A stretch of 64,000 nt of DNA from Drosophila miranda (Eukaryota > Arthropoda > Insecta > Diptera > Drosophilidae), in contig NC_046673.1 in the NCBI RefSeq assembly GCF_003369915.1, forward strand, positions 11,330,001-11,394,000, written 5' to 3'. The notes beneath the pieces are model-generated. The model was not told the origin of the DNA and did not search any database. It saw only the letters and a list, made by a program, of their open reading frames with translations. The position numbers and the translations under genes are program-made. Position 1 is the stretch's first letter. Each line of letters begins with the position of its first letter. Of the stretch, positions 34,262-48,289 are shown piece by piece.

Positions 34262-37200
34262 CTCTGAAAGAAAGAAGTGAACATTTTAATGAGAAAACAT
34301 GTAAGGTGAATCTTACAGATACATGAAACCCAACCCGAAACAAAACCCTGAACTCAGATTCAAGAATTCGCAAGGATTTGACACACTTGAAGGGAGACCG
34401 ATCTCCCACGCTGCCACATGCACAAGTCCAAGGCTTAGTGCCTGAAACGACCAGAGGAGCTTGAAAGCCATTCCATTTCATCTCGATGCGATAGCGTCGT
34501 ATGGGGAACCACCCGCTGGCAGCTAAAGCTCGGTTTTCCAATGCGCATAATTCGCTGCCAATGTAAACAGCGCATGAAATCAACTAATGTAAGACTTCCC
34601 CTGACTCCGATCCCGCTCTCCGTCCCACTCCCACTTGCAACCAGACTGAGAGTCACCGGGTCCGCGACAGAATCGGAGCCAGAGACAGAGCCAGAGTCAG
34701 ACAAAACAAACAAGCAGCTTCTTCTTGGGGGGTAAACGATGACTTTAGTTGCCAGCCATCGAGACGCCATCGGTCTGGGTCCTGCTCCTTCTGCTGGCTT
34801 CCAATGCGTGTCGCATGACTCACAACGGGCCAAAGCAGGCCAAAAAAAGGAAAAGGGAGGAAGGAGTGCACGAAGGATGAGCTGGGAAGGAGGATGCTGC
34901 CACGGAGAAGGATGAGCATGACAACAGCGTTGTCGCCAGGCAGTCTGGCGCCAATAAAGTTTACACTCAGTTGCCACATTTCGTTTATGGGCAAGTTCTG
35001 CTTCCGCTTTATCAAGCGACAGACAATTTTCGCTATTTTTTTCGACTCTCTTCTCCCGTCGCCTTGTCCCCCTTTGAGCAGTTTGAGCGTATTCAAAATT
35101 TATGCTATATGCGTCGTGCCGGGGCTTTTCGGTGTGTGGGGAAGAGGGCTGCGAGTTGGCGGACGGCTGGGGGCTGGGCTATGGGTTGGCAATAAAGCCC
35201 AAAGAAATTGCTGCAGCCCAAAGCGGAAGTTCAAAAGGGAGTCGCTGGAACCGTTGCCCGCTTCCTGCCTGCTACCAGCAGCAACATCATCCAGCTTCCC
35301 TAACTTTTGAGCATTGCGACATTGACAGAGATGGTGTCGTCATTTAAGGGATCTCTAATTTGAGTTTTTTTTTCAACAGTCGATCGTTTTTTGGAGTGAG
35401 AAATGATGGAGTCACATGCAAAAACGCCGGCTAAATTTGGTTTAACTTTAATGGAATCTTGGGAAAAAGCACTAGAAAAGTTCTTTGGCTAAAATTAAAG
35501 AGAATAGAGTTTTTATCAGCGTTGTAGAATATTTCATTTCTGTTGCTGCAGATAAGATTTTCTTCCATTAATATTTTATATGTATATGAAAATATTTGAT
35601 CTGTGATAGAAGGGAATGTAGAATATTCTGTGAGTCGTTCCAATATTTTTTGTAGAAAGTGTGTCTGGAAATCGTTGCCGGGACTCCGGTCTGACCGAAC
35701 CTTTGTCTCTGTTGGCGTCTCCTGAATTCCTTTTCGGTTTGTCGTGTTGCTTTTCTTGGCAGAACAATGAACGTCCGTTTTTGCGAGTCGCGACTCGGCG
35801 ACGTCACTTCATTTTGTTTGTTTGTCGCTCTACGGCTCTACGCCGTTCTTCTTGTTGCTGTTATTATAGTCTACTTAGTGCTGCAAAGTATGCTATTAAA
35901 TTGGCCTCCGACCGAGTTGATTCCCAGAAGAAAAGCAGCCGAAAAAAGAAGCGCCAGAGTCAGCATTCCAACCAGATGATACGCTCTAATCGGTATAAAA
36001 GTAAAAGATTGCCTGCCATATCTCAAAACTGAGAACAAAAATTACCCACAGCTAATGCTGATCTGGAATATATATGCGTGCGATATTTTTTGGCGATGAA
36101 AACCACTTCGTTCTCCTTCTCCCTGGTACATGTTTATGCTGGAACACAGTTTACCCTCGCACCCTTGACGTACCATAAGTGCACTTTTACCGTAGGAATT
36201 GGGGGAGATTTTTGGGGGCCTTGTCGAATGGTTCTGGTTTTGGTTGAAGTTTAAGCTTTTCATCAACACATTGCCCATCGCCTTTTCTCTTACCGGAAAT
36301 GGTAAATTCGTATTTATGCTGCAACAGCAACTTAATTTATGGTTAAAACAGTTTTATTTCCATTTTCCCTCCTCCTCGAACACACAAAATTTCGATATTC
36401 GCAATAGAAAAAAGGAAGCGGGGCTAGAGAATGGTGCAGGGGACGGTGAGTGGTTGGGGCATTGGACACGACAGTCAGTCTGTCGCCGCAGTTGTGTTTT
36501 GACCAATGGTTTATGGGTTTCTGTTGGCCATTCAAATGGAATCTGGCTTCTACCCCATCTCTGTCTCTTCTGTAAGCCTCTTCCCTCCCTGTCTATGTGT
36601 CTATCCGAGTCTGTCGATTCCCTCGGCCACGCCGGCATGTGGCACACTAGGCCTTTGTGCCAGTTCCAGCTTCAGTTGCTTTAATTCTTGGCAAAAGCTG
36701 TTTATCAATTGCAGTTGCCAAAAGCCGATAGGGATTGGAAAATATCTGTCTTTAGACCAGTTCGGCTGACTGTCGGTCTAATGAAGTGCTCTGAAAGCAG
36801 GGAATCCTCCAGAGAGCAGCCGATTTTGGCGTCCCTATTCGGATTGAAAGGTCATATTTGTACGGAGAGGGTTTTTCTGTTCATTTTGTAGTTAATCATA
36901 GTTAAATCTTTCGTTAAATCGGGGTAGTTCAAGTGTAAGAGTATCCAAAGAGACGGAATTTCTTGCCCGGTTTTAGCCTTTTTCACCCCAAGTTATTGCC
37001 TTTTAGTGACTTTAGCTAGACGATATTGTAATTATAATTTGTACATCGTTTCCATTCTACTTTCTTATCGATAACAAGCGCGTTTAGATGACTAAATTAA
37101 GTCAGATTTCCCCATCCATGGCCATTTCGACTCTCGTGTTTGGCTGTTTGTAATTACGGTGAGCGTTAAATCAGAATCAAGTGTGGCCCCCAGGGAGAGG

Positions 37201-40151
37201 GGTGCGTGGCGGGGTCTCAGCCTTCTGTTTGTTCTGTCTCTGCCCCTGCGGCCTGGCCCTGCCCCTGACCCTGCTCTGGTTGCGGCCCAGTTTGCGTGCT
37301 TGAAAATGGCGTAAAGATGGAATGTTTGGCTATCAAAAACGGCAGACGACAAGGGGGAATGTTCCCGAATGCTATAGACCAAGTCACGCACACACGCAAT
37401 GCCTCAGTGTGTGAGTGAATATCTGTGTGTGTCGTGTGCTGGGCTCATCAAAAGGAAAACACGCCCCAGCAACATTTCAATGTCTAAATGAATTAAAGAA
37501 GCCAAACAAAAGGCCACAGCCGAAAGCAGCTAAAAGCAAACGATGCCAAGACAATGATGGGCCAATAGAGACATTGCGGTGGGTGCGGGGGTCACGGGAT
37601 AGCCCTTTTATGTGTAAATTATGGGTTCAATATAATATTGACAATGAATCAATAAAGGAAATGTCCTTAAAATTAATAGGCGACATTTTGATATAGAATT
37701 ACTCGCTATGTCATCGCTTTTAATTAAAATTTCTAGACAAGGGCGCGACACACACACACACACACTCACACACGTCTACTTGTGCATTGGCATGTCCTGG
37801 GTAAATTTATTGCTTCCTGTTAAGCGCCCAACGAAGCGCTGATTAGTATCTGAAGCGCTGCTGCTTCAGTTTATCAAACTGTCGCCTTGGCAGCCCCGAA
37901 GATTGACGAGCATAACTCTGGTCTGGCCCCAAACCGAAACCAAAACCCAATCCTCCCCCCTGCCTCCCGACCATGCTTCATCGGGCACTGCTTCTGGCAC
38001 CCTATGCTTGATATCCTCGCTATCCTCCCAACGCTTCATTGTTCCCCAAAGTTTCCATTGGTTTCAATGGCAAACAAACATTCAATCAGAATGTTCATTA
38101 GATGCTTCAATTTTTAACATGGTTTGGGAGCTCGATTGGAAAACTTACAAAGAGTCCAGCGGCGGTTTGATGGAAAACTGATTAGCTGACTGAAATACTG
38201 CACGGGTGAAAGGGAGAATAAAGCAAATGTGAATAGCTAACAATGAGGAATGAGGTTTATTTGAAATGTTAGCTATGTATCATCGACCGAAACACAATTC
38301 TCCAGCTCTGAGATTTGTCCAGATATTACCCTTCCTTCTTCGTGGGGTGTCCAAGGGATTTTTGATTTCTAGCATCATTTAACCGACGATATACGCGTAC
38401 AATTGAAACTTTACCCAAACAATTCTCAGTTATTAGTTAAACAAGTTACAAAGTTTCCAGGAATGAAAAACATATTAGAACATTCTTGTCTGCAATTTAC
38501 ATTTCCTTTCACCCTCCCTCTGCCGCTGCCTCTCCCTCAGGAACAATTTACACTTAATCGGCAAGCAAATTAACCAGCGGCAACGACAGAACAGAAACAA
38601 TTTCCACGCCATTAGATGATTTTTCTAAATAGTTGCGAAAACTTTTGCCATCTCTCCCCGCAAAGGAATGCCGCATATTTTTTCTTGTTGTTTGTTTGGG
38701 AAATACTTTTGTGTTTTTTACTTTGGAACCCCAAAAAAAAGGAAAATTCCGATTTCATCTTTTGGAGTAAATTAAAAATGGGTCAGCCAGGGCCAGCGAT
38801 CCAGCGATCCAGCGAGAGAGAGAAAGATTACAAAGTGGAGGGAAATAAACGTTCAACTCACGCGATGAGTTAACAGCCAAAGTTGATGTTGGTCTGTGGC
38901 CCGATTTCGGGCTTTGGTCTGGTCTGGCTAGCGCGTTTAAATTCCTCTGAAAGCAATGATTGAAAAGACCCGAAAATGCACATTGTGTTAAAGATATCCG
39001 CTGTCCAGCCAGGGTACCAGAACTTTGAAAGGAAGGCTATCTTGGGTAGCTTGGGGAGAAGGAAAGCCATTATGCTTTTGTGGGTCAACTTTGGTATGTT
39101 TTTATTTGTAAACTATTGGTGGCACTGATTTACACTTGGGATTTTCGGAAAGGTGGGTGTCCCTTTTGAAACACACTGCTGTCGATTGATAGGACGATTC
39201 CATGGTGAGATAAATTGAGTTAAACATGGAGACCTACACCAACCATGAGCTATTTGCATTTGGGGAAACACCTAACTTGGATGGGGTAATGGGGCACAAA
39301 AAATGGATTCTAAACTATAGACGGAGTGCTCGTGTACTCGATTTTTAATGCTGTACATGAATATATTTACTTGTAGTGTATTGGGTGAGAAATTCTTGCT
39401 ACCATCCTGCCAAACATGTGTTCAAAATCATGATTTCCTTTCTATACAAAAAGTTCTCTGCGTATCCTGGCCAAACTTAAATTTCCCGACTTCTAATTGT
39501 TAACATATTACGCTAAGGCCCATGTTCAGGAAACGAGCTGGAGACTGGACTTATGGATGGAAGGGGGGTCCAGACTTAAGCCAAATAGAACGCTTGAAAA
39601 CCATAATTTGACTAAAAACCGTCTAGACATTTGCCGCTTGCCACTATCCAACTATCTTAATTTGTTGGTGCCAACAAACTTTTGCCCACCAATACCAGCA
39701 GTTGCGCCACCTCCACCTTCGAATCTGGCACTAGCACCACCAGCCCACAGGAAAACCCAAAGAAATGCAGAAAAAGAAGGCGAAGTAGCAGGCCAAAGTC
39801 GAGGCTCCAGAGGAAGTTGTGGCCGTCGCTGCCTGGCATATACAATTTCGATAATAAGCAACAGTGCATACTCCCTTGGTTCTCTCTGCCCCCCTCGGCC
39901 ACCCATTCGGAGTGGGCGTGGCATGCCACAAGCACACGTGTGCAGTTTGGGGGGCAAGGCAAGGGGCACTAATGCGAGTCACGTCAACGCTGCATACGAA
40001 ATCGTTTTTTGAAAACGTTCCACCAGTTTTGGCCAACTTCATCTATCTTTGAACGGTTCCTCAATTAGTGGCATTGGCCTTAAAAACGAGGCAGTACCAG
40101 TTGTGGCAAGCGGGAGGCGACCTTAAGTGCCACTCTGGCAACAGTCGCAGC

Positions 40152-40196
40152 CATCATCATCATCATCGTGATGATCGACATCATCATCATCATCAG
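40152..40196. repeat. (CAT)n with internal inverted ATG repeat
   Basis: Two CAT runs are separated by CGTGATGATCGA, so the left run can pair with the GATGAT in the middle. Confidence 0.8.
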
Positions 40197-41061
40197 AAGC
40201 GATGTGGTCATTTTATTCATCTTCATTCGATGGCCCTGCGGCTGACATATGTATGTATTGGCGTTTGTAATGTGACAGACAAAAGCACAATCAGCTAAGC
40301 ACTTACTTAGGGCAAATGAGAGAGAGAGAGTATTCCAGCCAGAAAATGGGAAGGAACGAAAGAAAGAAAGAAAAAGGAAGGGAAAAACGAACAGTGGGTG
40401 AAATTACCAATCTAGTAGGTAAGGTATTAATAATTTTAAAAAATGTTAGTGTTAAAAAAAAATGTTTGGTATAGTTTTTAGATGAAGTAACAGTGCAGAC
40501 CACGACACCCCATTAAAGTTGCAGCCATACGCAAAAGATTTTAAATATTTAAATTCACAATAAACGAAACTAACAGATTATGTGTGTCCTGCGGGTGCTG
40601 GGAGGGGCCTTCATTGTTACTCCACGAAAGTCGAGTCACCGCAAGCCGCAATCTAATAATAAGAACTATTCAATAGTACACAACTCAGGTAATACATATA
40701 ACACTTTTTACTGCAAACATATGACTTCCACTTAAAAATCTGCGTAACTGAAAGAGCCCGTGGAAAACTGCTATAAACCTACTGTTCTAAACTGTTCGAG
40801 TTCTAAAACTAAAAATACAAAAAAAGCGAGAACTCCTGGAGGAATTCTAAATGGATAACCAAACAAAATGAAACTCCACATTTCACAAATGGTGTTTTTT
40901 CCTGCTATGCTTGGTCATTTCACCCACTGTGAGATGGTGGAAAAAAACGATGCCATGTCAAAGTGATTTTTCACCTCAAGGGCAAATTTAACACAATAAT
41001 TTGCACAATTTGTCAAAACAACCCTCTGGCTAAATGGTATCATAAACCACACATACAGTCC

Positions 41062-41088
41062 TCACACACACACACACACACACACACA
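41062..41088. repeat. (CA)13 microsatellite
   Basis: Uninterrupted CA run. Confidence 0.9.
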
Positions 41089-42144
41089 ATCACACTGCGT
41101 AGCCCATATTTTGACCCTGTCTGTCTGTCTGGCTGGATGTCTCGGTGTATGTATGAGAGTATGAGAGTTGATTGTCCTGCATGCAGTTCTCCTTTGGCTT
41201 TGGCTCTTTTTTGTAACGCCCCACAGAATGCTTTCCGCTTTCCCCCCCCTATTTCACTCTATATTTTTAGTGGTTTTTTTCTGGTTGGCTTTTCAGGGAA
41301 AAAGAAAATGCTCTTTGGATTATTATTAGGCTGTTGTTAGCTGTAAATATTTGTACGATTTATTTGGTTAGATTAAAGTAACCTTTTTTTAAAAAGGTTT
41401 TGAGAGAGTGGGAGAGGGAGAGAGATAGAAAAAGGGATTTTAAAGTTCTATGGGAAGGATGATCAGACCAGTTTTTCTAATGACAAGATTTTTCATTTTT
41501 TCATCACAGAACTTTCAATGAAAGTTAACGAATTGATCCCAACCCCTCGTTAAAGTATAAAGATGTTGGAAATGGTTTTGTAGAACCAAAGAATGTATCT
41601 TTTGCAAGGATCCCTTTTGCGATGCTGATGTTAAGCAGGGGTATGTCCTTCTTTTGTATCTAAATATAAAATTTCGATTCGAATGTCCCTCAAAAGAGAA
41701 GAATTATCAAAATTTTTAACACTTAAGCTTGACAAAATAGATGCATCACAATATGTACTCGTAAATGTTTAAGTTGCTTAGGCTAAACATTATTCTTGCC
41801 ATATAATCTCCAATATTTAGAACTTTGATTGATTTATTGATTTAATAATGTTTTATTTGAGCTTCAGGTCTGATCCCACTTTGCACAAGTTTGTGTGCTC
41901 AAACTCCACTCTGAGCTGCCGAAAGAGAATTCGATATTCCCTCATGTGCAGAGTATACTTTCACGTTTTCATATGTACGCCTGGAAATGGTTTGTCGCCA
42001 TTTCTCTCACACCTTTCTTCTTCTCTACTCCCCTCTGTGAATCACCTCTCGAACCATGTCACCCCCAAGTCGTTTCAGTCATTTTGCAGTTTTTGCACTT
42101 TGCAGTTTATGCAATTTCAGTTGATGCCGTAGTCGTGGTCGTTG

Positions 42145-42348
42145 CTATACCCTTGAAAAAGGGTATTACTTGCCAAGCCTCCATCAGGATTATATTTCTC
42201 TTTTCCATGTCGCCTCTTTCCGGGCGATCGTTAGGTCAAAGCCTCCAAGATCGGATCACTTGATTCCACAAGCATATATCTTGTGATTGAGACATTTCAT
42301 TATCCATCGTACATTGATCGATCTGCAAGGGTATCACAAGGTTCGGCC
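42145..42348 (+). mobile_element. Relict of a DINE-like/MITE element
   Basis: Begins with a TATACCCTTGAAAAAGGGTAT hairpin (from about 42,146) and ends with GCAAGGGTATCACAAGGTTCGG (to 42,345). These resemble the head and tail of short non-autonomous elements common in Drosophila. The interior has no other diagnostic block. Confidence 0.35.
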
Positions 42349-43777
42349 ATTAAGACAGTTTTTCTTCTGGTTATCGTTGTCGTTGTTGTCTGACCGCACT
42401 GCAATTGTTGTTGTTTGTATTTCGCTTATTTTTATTTGCACTTGTTTATGCTGCAATTTTTATAATAAACGTCATGGCACCCTGCGCACCCGCGCACCCG
42501 CACGAAAGACCACCTAGCTGCTACCTACTACACACTATCCTGGCGAACCGATCTGTCTGCGGTTTTTCCCACTAATGTCGCTCAGTGTGTACAAATATTA
42601 TGAATATATGTACATATATATATATTCGCACTCATATGAGTTTTTATACATGTATGCAGGAGTATGTGAACCGTAAAGATTCATTGTGATGCCGCGCACA
42701 CAATAGGAATCGAATTCTATGTATTGGCAAATTCCAAGTGTTAAATCAACGTGATGAACAAAAGTTATTGAGTATTTATTTATATTATTTGTGTTCCTTT
42801 CACTTTTATTTATACCCCTTGCTGATTTTTCTTCTTATTTGTACTTCCTGCAAAAATCTGTGCTCGTGAATGCCATGAAAATCCTCTCGACTGGAGCATA
42901 ATCATAGATGGAAACGCTTGCCGAAGTTTTCTGGGGATTATATGCGGATTGGTGGACTCTGTGCGAGCAGATCATCTGCAGCACATACATATGTCAATGG
43001 CTTTGAAGTGGAGCTCTTAAAGCAGGTGGCAGGGGCAGGGGCAGATGTGTGTTGAAATACGTGATTTTTAAGGAAAGATTTGCATCACTGTAGATGCAGT
43101 AGATAATTGACTCTTGTACGAGTATGTAGCAGCTGTATACTTTAACTGTTTACGCGTACGAAATCTTTCTTTACTTTACTCAAGTTTATTTCGTTCCTAT
43201 AATCTTTTACGCATTTCCTATGGAATCTTCTGATAGATATGATTGAAATGACAAAGTCTTCCCATGAATAGAATGGAAGGAGTGCCTGAAACGTTTTTGG
43301 ACTGTTTGATATTGCAGTCCGGGCTCTGGGAGACCGTTGAGGTTGAGCTACTTGAGCGTTAATTTGTTTTCCCTCGGAACCTTGCCAGCTCCCGCTGGGA
43401 TCTAAGCTCTTTTCCCACATTTTTGTGCAAATACATTTATGTTTTCCCTGCTTTTGTGTGTGGATGGAAACAAAATGCATTAACTCAACTGAAGTTGTCC
43501 GAGCACATCCTGCCACGTCTATTTGTCCTTTTGTCCCAACCTTGCCAGTGTTTTCTCTGTCTCCCCTTCCATTCCCGTTTCTCTGCCACTATGCCACTAT
43601 ATGCACTGTATGTGTGGCAAGTGTCGGTGCGTTTTTGTTGCGGTTTGTCTCCATGTGGGGATATGTCTATGTCCCTGTCTATGGTGCCTGCCAAAATCCT
43701 TTTAAACTTGCCTCGCAAAACATTTTACATTCGATGACGTTTTCATTGCAAGATGCAACGTCAACAATAAACACACA

Positions 43778-43905
43778 CAGAACCAGAACCAGAATCAGAG
43801 CTAGAATGAGGACCAGAAGCTGGTGCAGAGCCATGAGCAGGGCTAGAATCAGAGGAAGGGTCAAAACCAGAAGCAGATTCCCAACCCAAGAAGCACTGTC
43901 GAAAT
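43778..43905. repeat. Degenerate CCAGAA-type repeat
   Basis: Imperfect hexamer-like repeats with AACCAGAA and AGAATCAGAG variants. They create a spurious hydrophobic minus-strand frame. Confidence 0.7.
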
Positions 43906-44572
43906 CAGATTCAGTCACAGAGAAGGATACACAGAGAAAAAATGCAATGGACTATTTCGAGAGAAAAGTCCACTTAATATAGGTACTTTCAAATAATATT
44001 ACAATATCCATTGAACATGTGGCGAAATTTTGGCGAATATTTAAAGTGGACAGTGCAATTTTTAACTTTCGGGATTTGAAAGAGATCATATTTTTTGCGA
44101 GTGTAGGAGGTGAAAGGGCGGGACTAAAATCAAATTTGGAATCAGGGAATCCTTCACCCATCCCAAACAGACACAAAAAAGAATGGAAAAAAGAGACTGA
44201 AATAAGAAAGGAGCGCTACAACTTCATTGCATCTGTTTGACTGCCCGAATCGAATGAGTGAGCGAGTGAATGAATGAATGAATGAATGGAGGAACGAAAT
44301 GTATGGCTTGCTTCGTTACATTTCCCTTTTGGCCATGGTCAGCTCATTGTTGTCGTTGTCGTTGTCGTTGCCACTGCCATTGCCGTTTGCTTTTGCTTTT
44401 GGGCATATTTCACTTACCGGAACTACAAAGCAGAACGATTGCTGAGCAAGCGATAAATCCTGCTGAGGAGAAGCAAAATGTGTGCCCGGGCGACGGCATC
44501 TCTGTGGATTGCTGGGACTTGCAGCCGGAGGACGTGGAGCTTCTGGGTGAAAGCTGCAAACTGCAGGCTGCA

Positions 44573-44607
44573 GGCTGCTGGCTGCTGGCTGCTGGCTGCT
44601 GGCTGGT
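44573..44607. repeat. (GGCTGCT)n heptamer tandem repeat
   Basis: About five tandem copies of a 7-base unit. Confidence 0.8.
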
Positions 44608-45239
44608 GGGTTGGATTGCGCACGAGTCTAGAGTTCTGGAGATCTGGCACTTGAGTCTATTGCTGGGCGGGCGGCTTAGAGCGGCGAGTCGCCTTTGGTT
44701 TCGGTCTCGGTTTCTGTTTCGTTGGGCCAGCTGCTTGGGTCTGGGGGCGGCAGCATCATCATTGGCCTCATTGTCATTGACTGTTTGGGGCACCGGGCCG
44801 CAGTCACGGCCACTGACTCTGGCTGTGCCTCCGCCTCTGCTGACTGCACTGGGCCACCTCTTTGCATATGCAAATTTTAATTTCCGCTGCTTTCTTTGAT
44901 GTGCACACAAGTTGCATGCTTCATTTCCGTCTTTCTTCTCAACTTCTAACTCTCTATCTCTCTCTATGTCTGTCTCTCACTCTCCCTCAATTGCACTCTT
45001 TCTGGCTATCTTTGTTCTTTTGGCTTTCTTCACACACACTCGAAAAAAATTCGTTATGGAGAAACTGGAGCTGGGAACACTCCTTACAAAACAGGATGAA
45101 ATTTCAGTTTCAGTTTCGCTTTCGCTTCCGCTTGGGGTTTCGCGCTTTCAAAAGCACGTTTGGCCACACTGCACTGTCGCTTGGCCGACCAGACGCGTCC
45201 GTTTATCTCTGAATCCGAGTTGAAACTGAATTGTCACTG

Positions 45240-45500
45240 CTATCAGCGCCAAAGGATATGCAACGGACTGTCGGCAGGCGCGCAGCAGCAGCAGCAACAG
45301 CAACGGCGGCAGTAGTGGCAGCGGCGGCAACAAGAGCAACCACAGCCGCAGCAGCGCTCACAGCGTCGTCGGCAGCAGCAGCTTGACTCAGCAGGACGAG
45401 CTTCGTCCTGGCACGAAGCATCCCGAGCAGAACCGAGCAGCGCGCCACTGGCATCGGCCACACGACTGACTCGCAGTCGAAATAATGGGACCACCATCAA
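45240..45500. other. GC-rich CAG/GCN region
   Basis: Clearly richer in GC than its surroundings, with many CAG and GGC triplets on the plus strand, open in more than one frame. A TGGCCACACTG at 45,161-45,171 lies just upstream and resembles the Drosophila core-promoter Motif 1. It could be an untranslated first exon or an enhancer; no gene is assigned. Confidence 0.3.
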
Positions 45501-46299
45501 AGTGTGGCTGCGGGGGACTTTTGTTTGGGAAATTTAAAATTTCTGAAGTGCTGGAAAGCGCTGGGAACTGAATCTGAAGAGGACAAGCACATCTTGTTAA
45601 TTCTTTGTTGGTCATTTAATAATGAATTATGAAATTAATTATGACTCTTTTCTAAAGTCGAGAGCACTAATTCAAGCACAACTTCTACGGTTAGTTAATA
45701 ATTTTGAATTCATTTTAAATCCACATGATAGAGGGCCTTAATAATTTGCCCAGTAATAAATTATGAAACTTAAACGATGGACTTAACCATTTAAATCCCA
45801 TACAAATATAAAAAGGAAATATCTATTGGCTTTAAAATGGATTTAAAGGTATTTATATGGACTGGGCAAGGGTAGGGGTAGGGGTAATTGGCTAAATTGA
45901 GGCCTTGAACTCCATATATGTATTTTAATAAGGCCAAAACTCAACCGATGGCATGGCTCTTTTCAACACCCAATATTGTTGAGAGTTTAGTTTCGAATGG
46001 ATTGACTGTTTGTTGTTGAAAATAAACTGACCATTTATATCAATCTATTGAAGCGATTAATCGGAGTCTGTAAAGATGAAAATAAGTTCCTTTACCTCTA
46101 TGTATAATAATTTGGGGATCATAAAGCATTTAAGTTGTAAAATAAAAGTATGGTGACAGGGGACTTCTCATTTAATATATTTGTGGAGCTAGACTTCTAA
46201 TTTTCTAAATTTCGAGCAATACCCTATTCGTACTCGTGGAACCCATTTGAATAGCTTGAATATTGAGTTGCCCTAAGCTCTTCCCACTCCGGGCTATGG

Positions 46300-46720
46300 G
46301 CTATGGGAACTGTTCTCTATACGGCAGCCCACTCTTATACGAGAACTCTTCTACAACGACGGAGCAGGCATCTTCGTGTGTGGGCACGAGGAACTGACGT
46401 CGCTGCCGACGCCTGCGCGACTTGGGGAGACGAATTCCGCGGATCCAACGAATTACATCGCTTTCCGTCCACTGCTGCTCCGACTGCCACTGCCTCGTGC
46501 TGTGTCTTGCTGCTGTTCCTGCCGCTAGCTGTCTTGCTGGCAATCAGCGAGAAGTTACGTGCGTTTTTTCCTTCGCGGAGCCAGATTCCCTGCTTCTTAT
46601 CACGGAGGGAGTCTTCGTCCTGCTGCTGCTGCTGCTCTTGCTCCTACTACTCGGGCTCCTCGGGCTCCTTGGTCTCGCTCGGGCGCTCCTCGTTTCTGCT
46701 TGGCAGTCAGCGTTGATATA
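46300..46720. other. GC-rich segment, possible untranslated exon or regulatory region
   Basis: A compositionally distinct stretch with CTG repeats (46,619-46,640) and CTCGGG repeats, followed by a pure CT run. It reads open on both strands because of its composition. Confidence 0.3.
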
Positions 46721-46807
46721 AATTCTTATTGGCGCATTACAAATTGTCGTCTTGGCCCCTTGCCCCCTTTCGCTTTTGCTCCCTATATGGAGGGGTGTCC
46801 GTGTCCG

Positions 46808-46808
46808 C

Positions 46809-46831
<23 letters not shown>
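46808..46831. repeat. (CT)12 microsatellite
   Basis: Uninterrupted CT run. Confidence 0.9.
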
Positions 46832-46840
<9 letters not shown>

Positions 46841-48267
46841 GTGTGGGAGTTTAGCACATAATGTAATCATCTTACATAACACAAGGCATAAACAGTTTTT
46901 CTGTTCGAAGACAACAGCAGAGTTCATCTTTTGTTTGGTCGTAATTAGATTTTCGCCTCATTTGCATACAAATGGGGAATGGAAAGCGAATCCGTGAATG
47001 GCAAATCAACCATCCTTCATCCTGCACAACACACGTGCATAAATTAGCTCCAGAACAAAAACAAAAAAATGTTAAGCCTTTGTTCAATTATACCAGTGGA
47101 TGGGGGGCGGGCGCACGAACGCAGAGAGAATGAATGCGAATGCGAGAAGGAATGCGGGAACGAATGAAACGGCGGCGTTACACAGTTTTCATTTTAATTT
47201 CCCTTCGCATCGCAATGTATCGCATCCCATCGATTTGGCTAATCCATAAAATCGCTTTCACCACTAATTCAATTCGAGTGTCGCGCTGCATTATTGAAAG
47301 CATTTCAATCAAAGTCAGTCAGCAGTCAGCAGTCGGCAGTCTGCCGTCGGCGGTCGCCAGGCAGTTGGCAGCTGGCAGTCTCAGGGACATGCTTTCCTCG
47401 ATTCCACTCCATTCGGGGCCATTTCATTCGATTCAATCCGGCTCCCACAACGCGTTGGAAGCCAATCACTTGACATTGCAACTGAATGCGAAGGCAGCCC
47501 AGCCCGGGTCCGGGTAGGTGCCCAACTAAAAATAACAATAACTAAGAGTAATCAGAGCTCTCAATCCGGCTATGGGAATACTCTCTGTATAACTAAGAAA
47601 GTAATGGCACAATGTGTCTGACTGCCTCGACTGGTTCTGGCTCTGAGGACTGCAGCTGTCCGCTTAAGGAAAAGGTTGTGCAAAACCAAAAAGACGATTT
47701 CAGCAGGCGTGATCGTAAGGATCGTAACAATTGAAGACAGTTTCCCCTCCAATTATTCTCTATTTAGGCTACTTTCATTGATAATCAATTCATATGACTC
47801 GTATGACTAAAAAATATCTTTTTAGATATTGGAAATGGGACATTTTTATTCAATTCAAAACCCATTACAGACAAATTCTTTTGATAGTTTGACGCAGTTC
47901 GTATAAACTAAGGAAGGAAAAAATCCTTTTTGGCTATATATATTTCAGATTGACACCCCATAAGTCCTATTCGAGAATGAGTGTTTTTAAACCTGTTGAA
48001 TCGTCACTTAAATTCATCCAGCCTTTACTTTTACGAAAATACTGCTAATAGATCTTTCTGTTCTTTAAGGAAAAGTTTCATTCTACTTTTGCTGGACAGA
48101 GTGTAGGCCATCTTTCGTCATATAGTTGATATGCAGCAGTCGGATAGTCAGGACAGGGCTGAGTGCACTTTGAATGCATTTCGGATGCTGGTGCTCATGT
48201 AATTGGCGGGCATTCGGCATTGATTAAGGCCCGCGCCAAAAAGTATGCAACACATTTTTGTATCGCC

Positions 48268-48289
48268 TCACACACACACACACACACAC
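48268..48289. repeat. (CA)11 microsatellite
   Basis: Uninterrupted CA run. Confidence 0.9.

Noticed and set aside
43679..43918. Minus-strand hydrophobic frame considered as a CARP signal-peptide exon
   Set aside because: Composition comes from the CCAGAA-type repeat; no fitting donor.
45148..45339. Minus-strand leucine-rich frame considered as a signal peptide
   Set aside because: Driven by CAG/GGC triplets; no donor in the required phase and no conserved following residues.
46422..46721. Plus-strand cysteine/leucine-rich frame
   Set aside because: Repeat-driven composition, open in several frames; no splice or homology support.
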